64,000 nt of DNA, from positions 2,357,945-2,421,944 of the forward strand of contig OZ024852.1 of assembly GCA_964017145.1 (NCBI GenBank), read 5' to 3'. Within the stretch, counting starts at the first letter, position 1. Every line of letters starts with the position of its first letter. Positions 35,451 to 48,296 of this stretch are shown in pieces. The notes below the pieces were generated by a model. It was not told the DNA's origin and did not search any database. It saw only the letters and a program-made list of their open reading frames with translations. Source of the DNA: Agrocybe praecox (taxonomy: Eukaryota > Basidiomycota > Agaricomycetes > Agaricales > Agrocybaceae). A program made the position numbers and the translations under genes.

Positions 35451-37239
35451 GTTGATTTAGGAATTGATTGTTAGAAAGGGAGAACTTTTTTAATTTTATT
35501 CCGATGGTTCCTGACATGATTTTTATATGCCTATGAGCGGCTGTGTTACTTGAGGAAGTATTATTTGGCTCAACCTAAAGGGATATACTATGCGCAGGCC
35601 ATGTTTGTTATTGATAGGTATCAACTGCGTCAACCTGCCCAACAATTTTGTCACGAGAGACTAGAGTTCCGCGACTTTGCACTCGCCCGTTGCAACTGCA
35701 ACTGAGAATGATGCGAGTACTCTGGACATATAATTCCCCAGTGGATTTCGTCAAACATGAACAGGTGTCCGTCTCTTGGGAACTCCTTGTGCATTTACGA
35801 TTCATTATCATATGAAGGCTATGTTATACAATTTCTTCACATTTCTCCCCACTGTACAGCCTGTACAAGCACAGGTGATATTATGACGCTGCCATCTTTT
35901 TCTTAGGCAAAGAGGCCTGTATAGTCCTCTTCCTTCGTCGGATAAATATTAGAAAGGCTACTTCTATCTATCTACTTTTTTCCATAGATCGGCTTGAGAT
36001 CGGCACCAGCGCTAGCAAACCGGGGTTAATAATAGACAATTCCACGTGCCTTTGAGCCAAGCGTTGGACAAAATGTCCATGGTGGTTCACCGTTCCTTCA
36101 ACCTTGCCTTGTTCAAGTACATTGACACTGGTTTATACTTGAAGTTCGGCGCGTTGTTAATTTTAGCCCGGGAAAATATATTTCTATGCAGTCGGTGTAC
36201 CGTATTCATAATTTTTTTCATTGAAAATATGTATTACTAACGATTTTAGGTCTCTATAACGTTGCAACATGTTTATTCCGATCGGATGAGGGGAATATGG
36301 AATTGGCCACAATAATGACATAAAGGAGTTCAACTGCTTACATTTTCCAAAAACATACAGTGACCCGCAGACAACTCACGGGAACTCTTCGGTATCTGTG
36401 GGTGGGCGGCAGTCAAATAAACTCATTATCTCCCAAGGGATCAAGCTACGCAGTGTCCAAGGTTTCATACACCCACGGAGGGAAAATTGGCCGCGTCAAG
36501 GGCCCTCCAAAAGCGTTCTCGTGCATTTGGGAACCCGGGGTTTTGGCCTGTTTCCTCCGTAAAAGTCTCAAATTTGCACAGGGAGCTCCTAATACAGTGA
36601 TCCTTTCTCACCCAATTTGGCAGTGATGGCATCAGCTTTTAGCATGATTGCCTCTCGAGAGTCGAGACTCCTGCATAGTAATTTACATAGTTTTATTTTT
36701 ATTTTTTACATACTTGAAAGGTCTACATGAATATAATTAGGTTTGTGTATAAGTTTACAACAGCCTTGAAGACATCGGTGTATACATTGCAATTCATGAG
36801 GTGTTTTACCTATCAAGCTTACAAGGTTCAACCTGTCTTCAATCCTGAACTTTACAACCCGGGAGTCGGGATATGCACAATTGATATTATAATTAACTAT
36901 ATATACTACATTATACATATGTCCAGTAGCTAAAGTACAGGCACCAAGACCGTTGACAAAGTAAAATAAAGATTCAGATGCAAGATAGTGGTGGAGCATG
37001 AGCGCTGAGCGCAAGTTCAAGTGCTGGGTCGCAAACGGTCAGTTCGGTCACCTCGGTTATCGTTTGGTCTGCTTACCAATCTTCACCCTTTTTGGATTTC
37101 CCTTGACATGCGATGAGGCCGATGTGTTATGCAGTTAGTCCAATTTGCCGAGATTTGAGCAATCAATGACACTCAACGGCCGACCACATAGGCTTTCCTC
37201 TTACCACTTACACGCTCACCATTTACACGTTCATTCAAC
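35451..37239. other. Intergenic region
   Basis: Promoter of UPO copy 2 at the left and of the AGT1 gene at the right, with about 1.6 kb between. It is AT-rich (especially 36690-36960). An 88-codon plus ORF at 36360-36626 has no recognisable domain. Nothing else was seen. Confidence 0.45.
35520..35527 (-). promoter_or_regulatory. TATA box of UPO2
   Basis: On the minus strand the context reads ggcatataaaaatcatg, about 70 bp upstream of the ATG, matching the UPO1 promoter. Confidence 0.6.
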
Positions 37240-38684
37240 ATGACGGCCATTCCTTCTCAAAAACTTCTTGCGTATGCGATCCTTATATAATAACAAATTA
37301 TTATGGGTTTGATCTTTGTCTTGTTTCTTTAGAATCCCTGGTCCGATCCCTTTGTCGCCTTCGGTGCAGCAAAGCCTTGCACTCGGTCCCCTTTCTCATG
37401 TTTCTCCGGAATTCGTGAAGATTTTCCAAGAGTCTCTTCACATGACAAAGTGTGTTCTGTGAAGATTCGGGAACCTAATCTTTCGTCTTATTTTTTCAAT
37501 GCAGAGAAGTAGTCAAAGCCAACGCTTCTTCGACTGTTTTTATCCTCGCTGGTAGCGGCACGTTCGGTTGGGATCAAGTCGGCGCGAATCTCATAGAAAA
37601 AGACGATCGTGTACTCGTGTTGCGCACAGGGTACTTCGGTGACGGATTCAAAGAATGGTGCGTTACACACTTAATTTGATTCAATATTACTCTAACCAAA
37701 CTCTGACGACAGTTTAGAAACGTACGGCGCAAAAGTCGACGTCCTTAAATCTACTTTGGGAGGGACAGTTCCCTTGAAAGAAATCGAAAAGGCTCTCAAG
37801 GAAGCTACATCGACGAAGGCGTACAAGATGGTCACCATTACCCACGTCGACACTTCAACAGGTGTCCTTTCCGACGCCCGCGCTATCGCAGCTTGCGTGA
37901 AGCGTGTCAGCCCAGAGACCCTCGTCGTTCTGGACGCTGTATGCTCAGTAGCTTCTGAAGACGTGCAGATGGATGCTTGGGGCTTGGACATAGTTCTTAC
38001 CGCAAGTCAGAAAGGATTAGGTGCTCCGCCTGGTTTAAGCATCCTTGTTGCGAGTCAACGTGTCATTAGCGCGTTCGAAGACAGGATCAAGCGCGGTGTA
38101 AAGAGTGGTTCATTTTACTCCAGCTGGCAAAAGTGGGTCTATTGTGATATTTATATTCACGTAGCTGACAACCACTTTGCAGATGGCTTCCGATCATGAG
38201 AGCCTACGACCAAAATAAACCAGCTTATTTCGGTACTCCGGCCGTCAATATCGTACGAGCATACCATGCCTCCTTGCTTGAGATCACCACAGGATCCGTC
38301 TCATTATCTACTCGCTTGTCCCTCCACATCGCTTCGAGCGATCTCATCAAACGCACTGGCGAGAGACTCGGGATGACTCAAGTCGCCACTGAGCCTGCAG
38401 GTCGAGCACACGGTATGACAGCGTTATATGTCCCAGAGATCCCTGGCGTACCGCTTACAGCAGGAGATGTGCTCGCCAGTGTTGGTAAACGCGGTGTGGT
38501 GATGGCTGGTGGGCTCGTTGCAGAAGTCAAGGATAAGTACATTAGGATTGGCCATATGGGGTGGAGCGTAGTCGGCAATGAGGGCAGCGATGTGCGCACG
38601 GTGGTAAAGGTGTTAGAAGAATCCGTGTTAGAGGCGGTCACTCTGGCTAAAAAGCGCGCCACTGCTGTAACTGCGCGATTATAA
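37240..38684 (+). CDS. AGX1: Alanine-glyoxylate aminotransferase (class V, PLP), copy 1
   Basis: Transfers the amino group of alanine (or serine) to glyoxylate, giving glycine; homologue of yeast Agx1. It reads through several short introns. The protein starts MTAIPSQKLLAIPGPIPLSP at 37240. Family landmarks are VFILAGSGTFGWDQ, LVLRTGYFGDGFKE, THVDTSTGVLSD, VVLDAVCSVASEDVQMDAWG and the PLP-lysine segment TASQKGLGAPPGL. Later come SSWQKWLPIMRAYD, AYFGTPAVN, GMTALYVPEIPGV and RIGHMGW. About 390 residues with no breaks. No obvious targeting signal; a peroxisomal or cytosolic site is possible. It is convergent with the FAD oxidase BBE1, 142 bp apart. Confidence 0.92.
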
Positions 38685-38826
38685 ATTCGCAACTTCAAAA
38701 AATACAGCGTTGACATGTTTAAAGAGTGTACTTATACGTGTATAATAAGAAATGAATAAAAATAAGATCAAACCAACTTGGTTGGATTCCCATCAAAATC
38801 AAATAGAAGAAAGAGTGTTCTACCAC

Positions 38827-40890
38827 CTAGAACTTGAAACCCCCAGCAAGAGCCATCACATTCTTCGGGTCCACAATGTTCTTGATCTTATGCAGCTCCG
38901 GGACATTTTTGCCATACATCTTCGATAGAGGGGTATCACTCAAAGCATAATTGGGATAGAGAGGAGCGTCGATGATGCTCGTTTGCCCCTCAGCAATAGC
39001 AGCATTGCGAATGACGTCCCCACTTGCTTTCAACGCAGCAGCAAAGTCACTGTCAAATTGAGGAAGAGTCCACGCGAAGTAGAGGTTCAATGGGAGGAAT
39101 CCTTCCAAGCGAACAGGCGGAAACGCGGTTTTGTCGCGATTGTGCTCATAGATGTTGGGTTGGAATGGCTCGATAGCATAAGAAATGAAGGCTCCGCTTT
39201 TGGAAGCTAGCTGGTTACCCCATGCCTAACGCCACACATGGTGAATAATTGAATAATACATTAAACTGCGAGGGTGGTTCAGAACACTTACAACACTTTC
39301 GTTTGCAATGACATTCAGTAGGTTAGGTGTGAATTTTAACACAGGAACAGTATGGAATGCACCACTTCATGAGAAAGCAAGTTTAGTCGTTCTAATAGGA
39401 AAACTATAAGTAGAAAGACGAACCGGAGACCAGGGTTATCTGGCACAGATTTGACGAAGGAAGTCATATTTCTTGAGGAGATATCAGCTTGCAGTGTAGG
39501 TACGGCAAGCAACTTGTCGAAAATTCCAGCGGGAGGATTGGGTCCATCGTAGAAAAGAATCTGCGACATGATACTCTAGATATGAAATTGAGTGAAAGCA
39601 ATTGAGTTGCCAGATAATGGAGGATTCAAGTTACCTGACCATTGAACCATATGTAGTCCGAGAGGATGTTTGCTTTTGGATCTTTCACTGTCTCGACGAA
39701 ATCTGCAACTGCGGCGGTATTCTGTTCAATGTCATTTTCACCGATGAATTGGAAACCGCCCTACAAGCAAGTAAAGTTAGATGCGACAGAAAGAGTTTAG
39801 AAGACTCAGAGAAGATGACCCACCCAAACCCCCTTTGAAGGGAATGTTTTGAGAGTGAATTTGGTGACAATTCCCTGTCGAGGCACGCTGTTTAACAAGA
39901 TAATATCGGTGATTGAAGCATTCACGGGCTCACGAAGTTATTGAAGCCACCCTAGCAGAAAGAAAATTATGAGACGTTCATATTGCCATATGAAAATAGA
40001 ATTACAAACCTTGAGAGCAAAGAACAGGCTTGGGTTTGACGCCTTTGTCACAAATTCCACTTGCCCACTAGGCTTAACGAGTTCGTATGCCACGACTGTA
40101 TCGACGGTCAATCCATATTGGTTAGTAAGCCAGGAGTAGCCTGCATGTCAATGATGAAAATGAGACACGCCGTAAAACCTGAAGCGTCGTATTCAGAGTT
40201 CCAACGTACCACCGCCCAAGGTGAAACCAGCTACGCCGACGCCCGATACACGTCCTCCGACTACACTGACGTTGTGAGGATCTAGTGCGGCATATACATC
40301 ATCCCAAATCAATCCAGAGCCAATTTCTGCGTTTTGAGCATGCGCATTGAAATTCACTTTGGAGAATCTGGACATGGCGATTTGTACACCTGGTGTCGAG
40401 GAAAAACCTTGGTTTGAAGCGTGTCCTCCACCTTTTACCTACAAGCACCATGTAAGTACACAAATTTCGAGAAATGAGTTGTACTCCACTCACTGCAAAC
40501 GGCGTTTTATGCTGGCCAACTATGCGAAGCTATCAAATTGGGTCAGCCAGTATTGCGTATACGAGTAATAAAAGTGTCGTACTATGACCCCAACATCTGA
40601 CGGTGTACCAGGTTCTACGACGCAGGTAGAGTTTTGGGAGCTTGATGTGGCCCAGTGCGAGATCCCTTTCGCATATAGATCATCTCCTATTGTTTATGAA
40701 GGTTCAACGTTCAATAAAGAAACGCACTCAATAAGGAAAGAAACGAACCTTGATAATACACGTCGCTTGCACGCGAAATTGACTTTTGGATTTGGAGACA
40801 TACGGGATCGTGTTGGGGTTGGCTTTGTGCAGACGCTGAAGCTATTATCACGAAAGAAAGGAGGGATCCCAGCGCGTCGAGCCTAATCAT
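38827..40890 (-). CDS. Secreted FAD-linked oxidase, berberine-bridge-enzyme type (BBE1)
   Basis: Flavin-dependent oxidase of the vanillyl-alcohol-oxidase superfamily (FAD_binding_4 plus BBE domain; the fungal relatives include sugar oxidases). It would oxidise an unknown substrate and pass electrons to O2, giving H2O2. It starts MIRLDALGSLLSFVIIASAS (signal peptide) at 40890. Key parts: HWATSSSQNSTCVVEPGTPS; PFAVKGGGHASNQGFSST, with the His that normally carries the flavin; GLIWDDVYAALDPHNVSVVG; GYSWLTNQYGLTVDTV. The C-terminus is the BBE motif YPNYALSDTPLSKMYGKN then NVMALAGGFKF. The Cys used for a second flavin bond in plant BBE is absent. About ten exons, including an 18 nt exon encoding GGFNNF. 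Every exon join checked stays open. Confidence 0.88.
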
Positions 40891-41861
40891 GTTGGACGGC
40901 GAATATAGTTCCTGAGGTTTGGCATACCAACCCTACTTATACTTATGAGTTTCTTCAGATTGGATAAGTCAAATTTCAATAGAATGCCCGTGATAGTTTG
41001 TCAAGACGCCTGACACAGATAATATGATTTAAATAAATAAAAATCGACCCACTCTCGCATTCGTGCAGTGGATTGATATCACTGTTACGCAACAAATCAA
41101 CGTTTCAGTAATGCCCTCCAGATGTCCGGGCTCGAAGGGTGTGTTTGTCTCGTAATTCATCTTAGGTCATGGCCAACAGCAGGAATGGGAATTTTGAAAT
41201 GTTGCATAGCCATTGTAGCGCTCGATACTGAAGAGGAGACCAAAGGCCTGCATGTCATAAATATTCGTTAAACGTTTCCTATGCCTGTGTTGTTGAAGCA
41301 ATATATCCGTTCATCCGTATAGGTTTTACGCACAGAATTATACTGCCAAATATTTGTTAGCTTCCTCTTTATCGTGAATGTATGTTTGGTGAAGAAGCGA
41401 TGGCAGCTTCAATACAATATTGACGAATCAATGATGCCTTGAAACATAGGAACTTGACGACGGCCGATGAACGTTAACATTCAGCTATTTCAATTATTGG
41501 AGAGAGGCGGTGGCAGCACTGCGAAAAACTATAGAGTGGAATGTGTATGAAACACAGTGATGATGGAAGTATAGCTGCGTAGCCCAAGGTAGTTTTAGGT
41601 GCCACTGTCCACGACCAAGTTCAACAAGTTCAACTCGAAGTTGCGGACAACTCCGACCTGAAAACTCACGTGCACGTGATAGTGATAGAAAAGTCGCGTC
41701 ACGTCCCTCGCGTTCGGCTATTTTAATGAAGCAAGTCTTAAGGCCCGAGTAAGATCTATGACGCGTTCATGGGCTAGTACAAAGAAGATAATAATTAGAA
41801 GAGTACATACACTGCTAACAAAATAATAATAATAATTCATGTCGAATTTGAAAGTATGCAA
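40891..41861. other. Intergenic between BBE1 and BBE2
   Basis: Holds a possible TATA-like TATAAGTA (minus strand, 40934-40941) for BBE1 and the 3' flank of BBE2. No gene was recognised. Confidence 0.45.
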
Positions 41862-43846
41862 TCAAAATCTAAAGCCCCCAGCGAGACCCATGACATTGTT
41901 TGGGTCTACAGAAGCCTTGATCTTCTGTAATTCTGGAAGATTTTTGCCGTACATATGTGATAAAGGTGTATCTGGAAGGGCGTAGTTGGGATATATAGGC
42001 GCGCTTGATACATTCTGTCCTTGCGAAACAGCAGCATTACGGATGACATCCGCGGTTGCCTTCAAGGCAGCAAGAAAGTCAGCATCATTCTCCGGAGGGG
42101 TCCAAGAGAAGTAAAGATTTAGGGGTAGGTAGTTCTGGGAGCGGTCTGGAGGAAATGCTGTTTTATCGGGGTTGTGTGTATATATGCCGGACACAAAGGG
42201 CTCTATCGCATAGGAGGTGAAATAGCTTCCCTTGCTCTTGAGTTGGCTACCCCGTAGCTAATAGAATGGGTCAATTTTGTGGCTCATATAAGAAGTCAAA
42301 GGTGCATACAGCATTCTCCTCATCAATAACTTTCAGTAAAGAGGGTGAGAAATCCAGGAGAGGAACACTATGGAAAGCGCCTCTGAAATTTCAATTCGTC
42401 AGTCTAGTTGCCCCGATACACAAGTTTTAGAGCTCACCGATTGTCGGGAACATCGGGTATAGATGTTACCAAGTCGGTCATATTTCTCGAATCGACATCC
42501 ATTGAAAACGTAGGCACTGCTAGTAACTTGTCAAAAATGCCAGGTGATGGATTTGGAGCATCGTAGAAAAGTATCATAGTCATCATGTTCTACAGATATG
42601 TCATTTTGAAATGAGAAATACTCACATTTCCTAGGAGAGTCGCGTAGTTAGCGATGATACTTGCTTTGGGGTCTTTGAAGTTTGCACAGAAATCTGTAAC
42701 CGCAGCGGCGGCCTGGGGTTGATTTGCAGCGTCGACTAGCATGAGACCTCCCTTGATCAATCCATTAGCCAGATTACAAAATTGATACCTAAGGTCAACT
42801 TACCCACACCCCATTTGAAGGGAAGGTTTTGAGCGTAAATTTCGTAACGATACCCTAGGTAAACGTTAGCTAAAACGGGGAAAAACTGGAAGTAAATTTT
42901 TTTACAAAATTATTAAGTCCACCCTAGTAACATAAACTAATCAGTAAATTCTCGAGAATACATAGACAGAAGTTAACTAACTTTCAAACCAAAAAAAAGA
43001 CTGGGATTAGATTGTTGCGTCACTGTTTCCACCTTGCCAGTGGGGTGGACAAGCTCAAATGCAGTCACTGTATCGACAGTCAATCCGTGCTGGTTAGTAA
43101 GCCAAGAGTAGCCTGAGGCATGTTTTAGTAAATAACAATAATCTATAGACGGAATCGGACGTACCGCCTCCAAGAGTGAGGCCAGCCACACCAACGCGGG
43201 GTACTCGACCTCCAACAACGGTAACGTTATGAGGATCCAACGCAGCATAGACATCATCCCAGAGAAGGCCGGCACCGAACTCTACGGTTTGAGAATTAGA
43301 ATCGTAATTCACCTCCGAAAATCGTTGCAAGGATATCTGGACGCCAGTAGTTGATGAAAATCCGGGGTTGGAGGTATGCCCCCCTCCTTTCACCTAAAAT
43401 TTAAGTAAGTAGAATGAGTATTGGTATTGTAGGCGCTAGCTTAGAGGCATCTCGTACGGCGAAGGATGTCTTGTGCTCCCCGACTATGCCGAGCTAACAG
43501 ATCATTAGAACTTCAAGTCTGAGAGACATATGGCGCTAAGCTTACTATAACCCCAATATCACTCGCTGTCCCAGGTTCAATGACGCAATTTGAAATTTGG
43601 CTACTCGAACTAGCCCAATGATAGTTTCCTTGTGTATATGCTTCGTCCCCTGAAGGAAGTTTAACATTGAAGAAATGCTTCTTTATGAGACGTACCGTCA
43701 TAATATACAGCGCTCGCAGAAGATATAGAGGTACCAATCTGCACGCATATTGGGTCATGTTGTGGTTGTCCAGAGAAAGAAAATGAGAGTAAAGGGAACT
43801 GTAAAACAGAGGAAATCAGCGCTGCCACTGCAGTTAGATTGCTCAT
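41862..43846 (-). CDS. Secreted FAD-linked oxidase, berberine-bridge-enzyme type (BBE2)
   Basis: Second member of the FAD oxidase family, in tandem with BBE1. It starts MSNLTAVAALISSVLQFPLL, a probable signal peptide. The exons give HWASSSSQISNCVIEPGTAS, the flavin-His segment VKGGGHTSNPGFSSTTGV, GLLWDDVYAALDPHNVTVVG, YSWLTNQHGLTVDTVTAFEL and LFYDAPNPSPGIFDKLL. The C-terminal BBE motif is YPNYALPDTPLSHMYGKN ending NVMGLAGGFRF. One glycine-loop position reads GGRVPRVGVAGLTLGG where the other copies have T-G, a possible weak spot. The same intron positions are used, including the 18 nt GGLNNF exon. No frame break was found. Likely extracellular H2O2-producing oxidase; the substrate is unknown. 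Confidence 0.87.
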
Positions 43847-45459
43847 GTTGTTTATGAACTGAGAAATATATCAGGCTTTGAATGACACCTCCAGTTCTGT
43901 CTGGTCCACATTTTATAGACTTGAGGTAACGCAAACTCAAGCGTACTTACCTTTACTTTAATAACAAAGACCAGGGGTAACTTCTAGGAACGGCCGGGAC
44001 TGATTCACGACCGAGCGCATCATAAATTTTAGATAGGGACAGCCAGCATACTTAGTACTTACGCTCCGGGTCACGTCCGACTCTTTAAGGTTTCTGCGGT
44101 ATATAGCATACTAGTCGTTGCTCTGAAGTATGCGGGTAGCAGCTCAAAGCCTAAAGACCTATATAAGCCACACTATTCAATAAGTAACAAAGCCAATAAG
44201 TAGATATCGTAGATCGAACCACCAGTACGGGATCAGGGACGCACCGAATAATCGCCGGATCAAAGTATGTAGTGCCTGTTTGAGCTCGGACAGTCACTGT
44301 CCAATGTCCATACACAAACTTTTGATATTCAGCGGAGCCTGGGCAGAGCTAAAGTAATTCATATTCTTGGTCTTGATCATCCCTTTGTACTCCCCATTCA
44401 TCATTTTGAGCTGCTGTGGGCGCTAGGGGAGGCTTGTATGTTGAAACAATGTCATTTGTACCAAGGAGTCCGGTGCTCAAGGTCGAAGTTGATTGCCTCC
44501 CGTGGCCGCCAGAAACAACCAACGAGTCTTGACAACAGAGACAAACTTACTAGTAGTAAATCATACCAACTGACGTGGGTCGCCTAGTGGTTTGAGTACG
44601 TTAGTACAGAGAGAGGCGCAACTGCACCAATTCTCGCACGATTCTCGCAAAACCGATTCCCGTCAGAATCGATCTCAGAATCGCATTCAGAAAAGTAAGT
44701 GACGTGAGCTCCCAGCATGAACTTCCGTACATACCCTACTAATTTTAATTTGCGGAAGCGACATTTGAATATGCATGCTCACCAATTGCTTCATCACCAA
44801 CAGGTAATCGTCAGCAAGATTCGTCAGAATGGCCCGAACATAATTAAACCCGATTCGAGGACGGTTGAATCAGGGATTCAACAACTTCTTCCCAGATGGC
44901 AGAGAAAGATGGGTCATGTCATTGAATTGCTCTAGGAGGGTTGAACTTTGCACATATATCCGTCCGTAGGTGAGCAATAACAAAAAACCTGAAGAACACG
45001 CCTTCCGTCACCAAGTTCAATGAACTGACACCAATTCCCAATGTCCAGTGACGTAGGCATATTTAATTCCCACACTGTCAAAGGGAACATGTTTGTTTTT
45101 AACAAATGCGAGACAAATGCGATGTGTGTTTTTTCTTCGCTTCGCAGGTGGTGTGGCATTACCTGGGCATCACGTTGAGCCACGATAAACTAGATTTCAT
45201 GAGTAAATACAACCCCTTCGGAATTTAGGGAGAAGTCAATCCGATGGTGTACGGGAAATGACGCACACAAAATCTTTCCTGGTGCTCAAAGGGCCAGGTC
45301 TCTATCAAATTACTATCCGATATGCCTTTTCCCGTTCAATCCCTCAGTTTGTGTTTATCGTCTGTTATTCATTTCAAGGACACCACGAAAAGCCTGAATA
45401 CATATATTCCTGAGTACAATAAGAACATGAAAGCGACATCCGTACCATCTTCCAGGTGC
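43847..45459. other. Intergenic between BBE2 and BUB3
   Basis: Holds the BBE2 promoter. A cluster of inverted 'gattctcg/cagaatcg' words lies near 44630-44690. No gene or RNA was recognised in about 1.6 kb. Confidence 0.45.
43911..43917 (-). promoter_or_regulatory. TATA box of BBE2
   Basis: Minus-strand gtctataaaatg, about 65 bp upstream of the BBE2 ATG. Confidence 0.5.
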
Positions 45460-46809
45460 CTATGCTGGCCATGATTTTGGCTATTACGGAAGAACATGTA
45501 AGCAATAATCGACGGAGTAGATTTATGGCATTTACCTTAACCTCATCTCCAACCTTCCTAACCCCCAACCACGGTGTCGTGGGATTGGCCTTCAATCCCG
45601 CTTCGCCTTCATCCCACGTATAACTAATACCAACTGCAACCTTCGATCCGTCGCAGTTAAAGGCTACAGCAGCAACAGGACCAGGGAATTTGGGGTATTG
45701 TCTTAGACGCTTCTTGACTTTGTGATCCCAGATAGACACTGTCCCGTCAGAGCCAGCAGATGCAAAAGTATTATATACTGGGTGGAATGCCAGTGAGTTA
45801 ACAGGCCAAACATGATCTACGTCGTTGATTGTCTGTCTGTGACACTTAAAGGCGTATTTTTTGTCTTGCGAAACGGGAGATGGGTCGAAATATTCGACGG
45901 CAATACGCCCTTCTACGGAGGCGGTCGCGTACCCTGACATGGTATTAGTGGATTCATAATTATTCTATTAGACTCGAGATATACCTTGACCGTCGGGCAT
46001 GCACGCTAATGACCTAGTCATGTACTTCAAGCTGCTTTCCCTCTCCTGTGCCGGCTTGTCCATTTTTCTGATGTCGTAGATGTGGAATAACCTGCTCGCC
46101 ATAGCTACCACAAGAGTGTTATTCACATGATCGATGGCGTATATCCGTTCAGGCGTGGATTGAACATTTTGTTGAGAAGAAGCTGCACGAGGGTCCCAGA
46201 AACGAATGGTGCGGTCCCAAGATCCAGTGATTAATTGGTCTGGGAAACAAGGGGTTAATGCCACAATAAAGGTGCCAAAACACGAAAACGAACTGTTTGC
46301 ACTCGAATAGGTCATCGAGGATACTGAATCATTGTGCACACCGACGTTTGTTATCTTTTCGATTGACAAATCCAATCTAATTTGCCATGGATGCGTCAAG
46401 GATTTGCAGTATAGCGATATAAAAAGACTCACTCTCTGACTGCCGTGTCTAACCCTCCACTGTAAGCACGCGAACCATCTGCTGAAAACGAACATGCAAG
46501 TACAGCTGCTCGATGGTCGAATTTGGCCTTTGCTTCGCTTTGTTTGACCCCACTCTCGCCTATTTCATAGAACCGAACAGTCTGAATTAAGCAGAGAAAA
46601 GATCAGAGCCTGATTTATTTGGAAGAAAATAGACCTACTGTGTCCCATGAAGACACCAAAAGTTGGTCTGGATTCGTAGGAGAGTATCGAATCGATGAAA
46701 TACTGTCGAAAGGTGGAGAAGGAGGGGAAGTGTAGCTCAACTCATCTACAATTTGACCATTAGAATTTTTAAGGAACGATTATATGCATAACTTACCAAA
46801 ACTTGACAT
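45460..46809 (-). CDS. BUB3: Mitotic spindle checkpoint WD40 protein BUB3
   Basis: Seven-bladed WD40 protein that binds Bub1 and Mad3/BubR1 at kinetochores (family knowledge); nuclear. The start at 46809 (MSSF) joins, after a short intron, to DELSYTSPPSPPFDSISSIR. The WD repeats include LLVSSWDTTVRFY, DLSIEKITNVGVHNDSVSSM, LITGSWDRTIRFWDPR and MASRLFHIYDIRKM. The C-terminal half carries the Bub3 signature SVEGRIAVEYFDPSP, the YAFKCHRQ block, WPVNSLAFHPVYNTFASAGS and LRQYPKFPGPVAAVAFN. The last exon gives KPKSWPA and stop at 45462-45460. The length fits Bub3. It is a conserved single-copy gene stranded within the oxidase array, transcribed away from BBE3. Confidence 0.93.
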
Positions 46810-48296
46810 TTTGGAATGAAAGCCAGCTGGTTACTTCAAGTTGCTGACCAGACGCGCCTGCGGCAGCGTTCATTGTCAGTTGATGAACCCGTTGTTTGTG
46901 CATGCTTGTCCTCCCTTCCCTGAAGTGTACACTGTGCTCTCTCTAAGCCCCCATTTATCTTCTTTCTTATAATCTCAGTACTTCATGGATGGACTGATGA
47001 GAATGCCGATTTTTTGGATTTTCAACCCGTAACATTCATATTTCCGGTCCTTGAGGCTCTTTTTGGCTCTGATAATGTCGCAATTGGATTCAATCATATG
47101 CATCAAGTAGTATATTCTTCGTTCTACTTTCCCATAACAGCCTTCTTTTCAGCTCCACAGTATTTCTCAGAAGGATCGTCTAATTCACTCACTCATGGTA
47201 GTTATGGATTTATCTTCTGGGAACATAATTGTCCTGCCAAGGAAGAAACGTTTGACCGAGATCCAGAAATACTAAAATCTTTGTACCTATGAGGCGGCCG
47301 CGTTTAAGGTGTGTATTCTTATGTTTCCACCTTTTGGTATCCATCTATATATCAATATGTTGAGGGGTGATTTATTCAGGACATTAGACAAATGAAGTCA
47401 TTTTTCTGCAATGTGTTGTTATTCAAGTTTCAGTCGTCATCATGCGGGTCATCGCGGATTTCGGTGACATCGTAAGGCCCTGTGCAGTACACTGTACACA
47501 ATGTCTATTAAATCGTGCCGCAGAACCGAGGACATAGATATTAACGCATCTTTGCCAAGGTTCATCATGGCATAATGATATTGAAGTGGAGTGATGTAAG
47601 TGATATGCATACTTAACCATGTACTCTATAGATCCCGCGACTTTTGACGTGCAGACTGTAGACGGACATTCGTGAGGTATCAATGACGTTGTTCTAGCAC
47701 GCACGGCGATCTCCTGTGTATGGCGTGGCGCCGGGGAAGCAGGTTCATCCTTCAATTTATAATTTAAATTTTATGGCTTCAGCCTCTTGATATGTTTTCC
47801 AAGAAAAACACAGAACTTGTGGTGAATCAAGGCCAATTCATTCTGACCCTTGATGTTGAAATTCAATGACAGCGTGGACTTTTTTTCAAGGCTTATCAAT
47901 AATCAAGCCCCACGAACTCGATATGACTTTTCTTGAAACCAGAATGGTGTTACTACCACCCGGTGGTAATCCCAACCGAGCTCATTGTTTGCACCGGACT
48001 TCGGATCCATGTTTTGCATTTTCTCATGCATTCAATATAGCCTTCAATGGAACCATTTACCAAAGCTACCTTCGCAACCGCGTGGTTCATCTGGAAGATG
48101 GAATTTATATCCAGTACTTTCGCGAAAGAAAAAGACCAATTGGGAAATGTTTGAGCTGTCAAACCACTTGCGCATCATTCCAATCCGTTCAACGAACCAC
48201 CATTTGGTCCCAAGGATATAAAACCGGAATAGTGTAAGACAATGGGTATAAAACACTGGTCCCTCTCTTCAGAGGATCTTCTCACTTGCGAAGACA
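46810..48296. other. Intergenic between BUB3 and BBE3
   Basis: Divergent promoters at the two ends. A 92-codon plus ORF at 47014-47292 (MDFQPVTFIFPVLEALFGSD) and a 110-codon minus ORF at 47423-47755 have no domain or paralogue support and are left unannotated. Confidence 0.45.
48247..48253 (+). promoter_or_regulatory. TATA box of BBE3
   Basis: gggTATAAAAcac lies 50 bp upstream of the BBE3 ATG. Confidence 0.55.

Noticed and set aside
47014..47292. 92-codon plus ORF upstream of BBE3
   Set aside because: No domain, paralogue or splice support; composition looks random.
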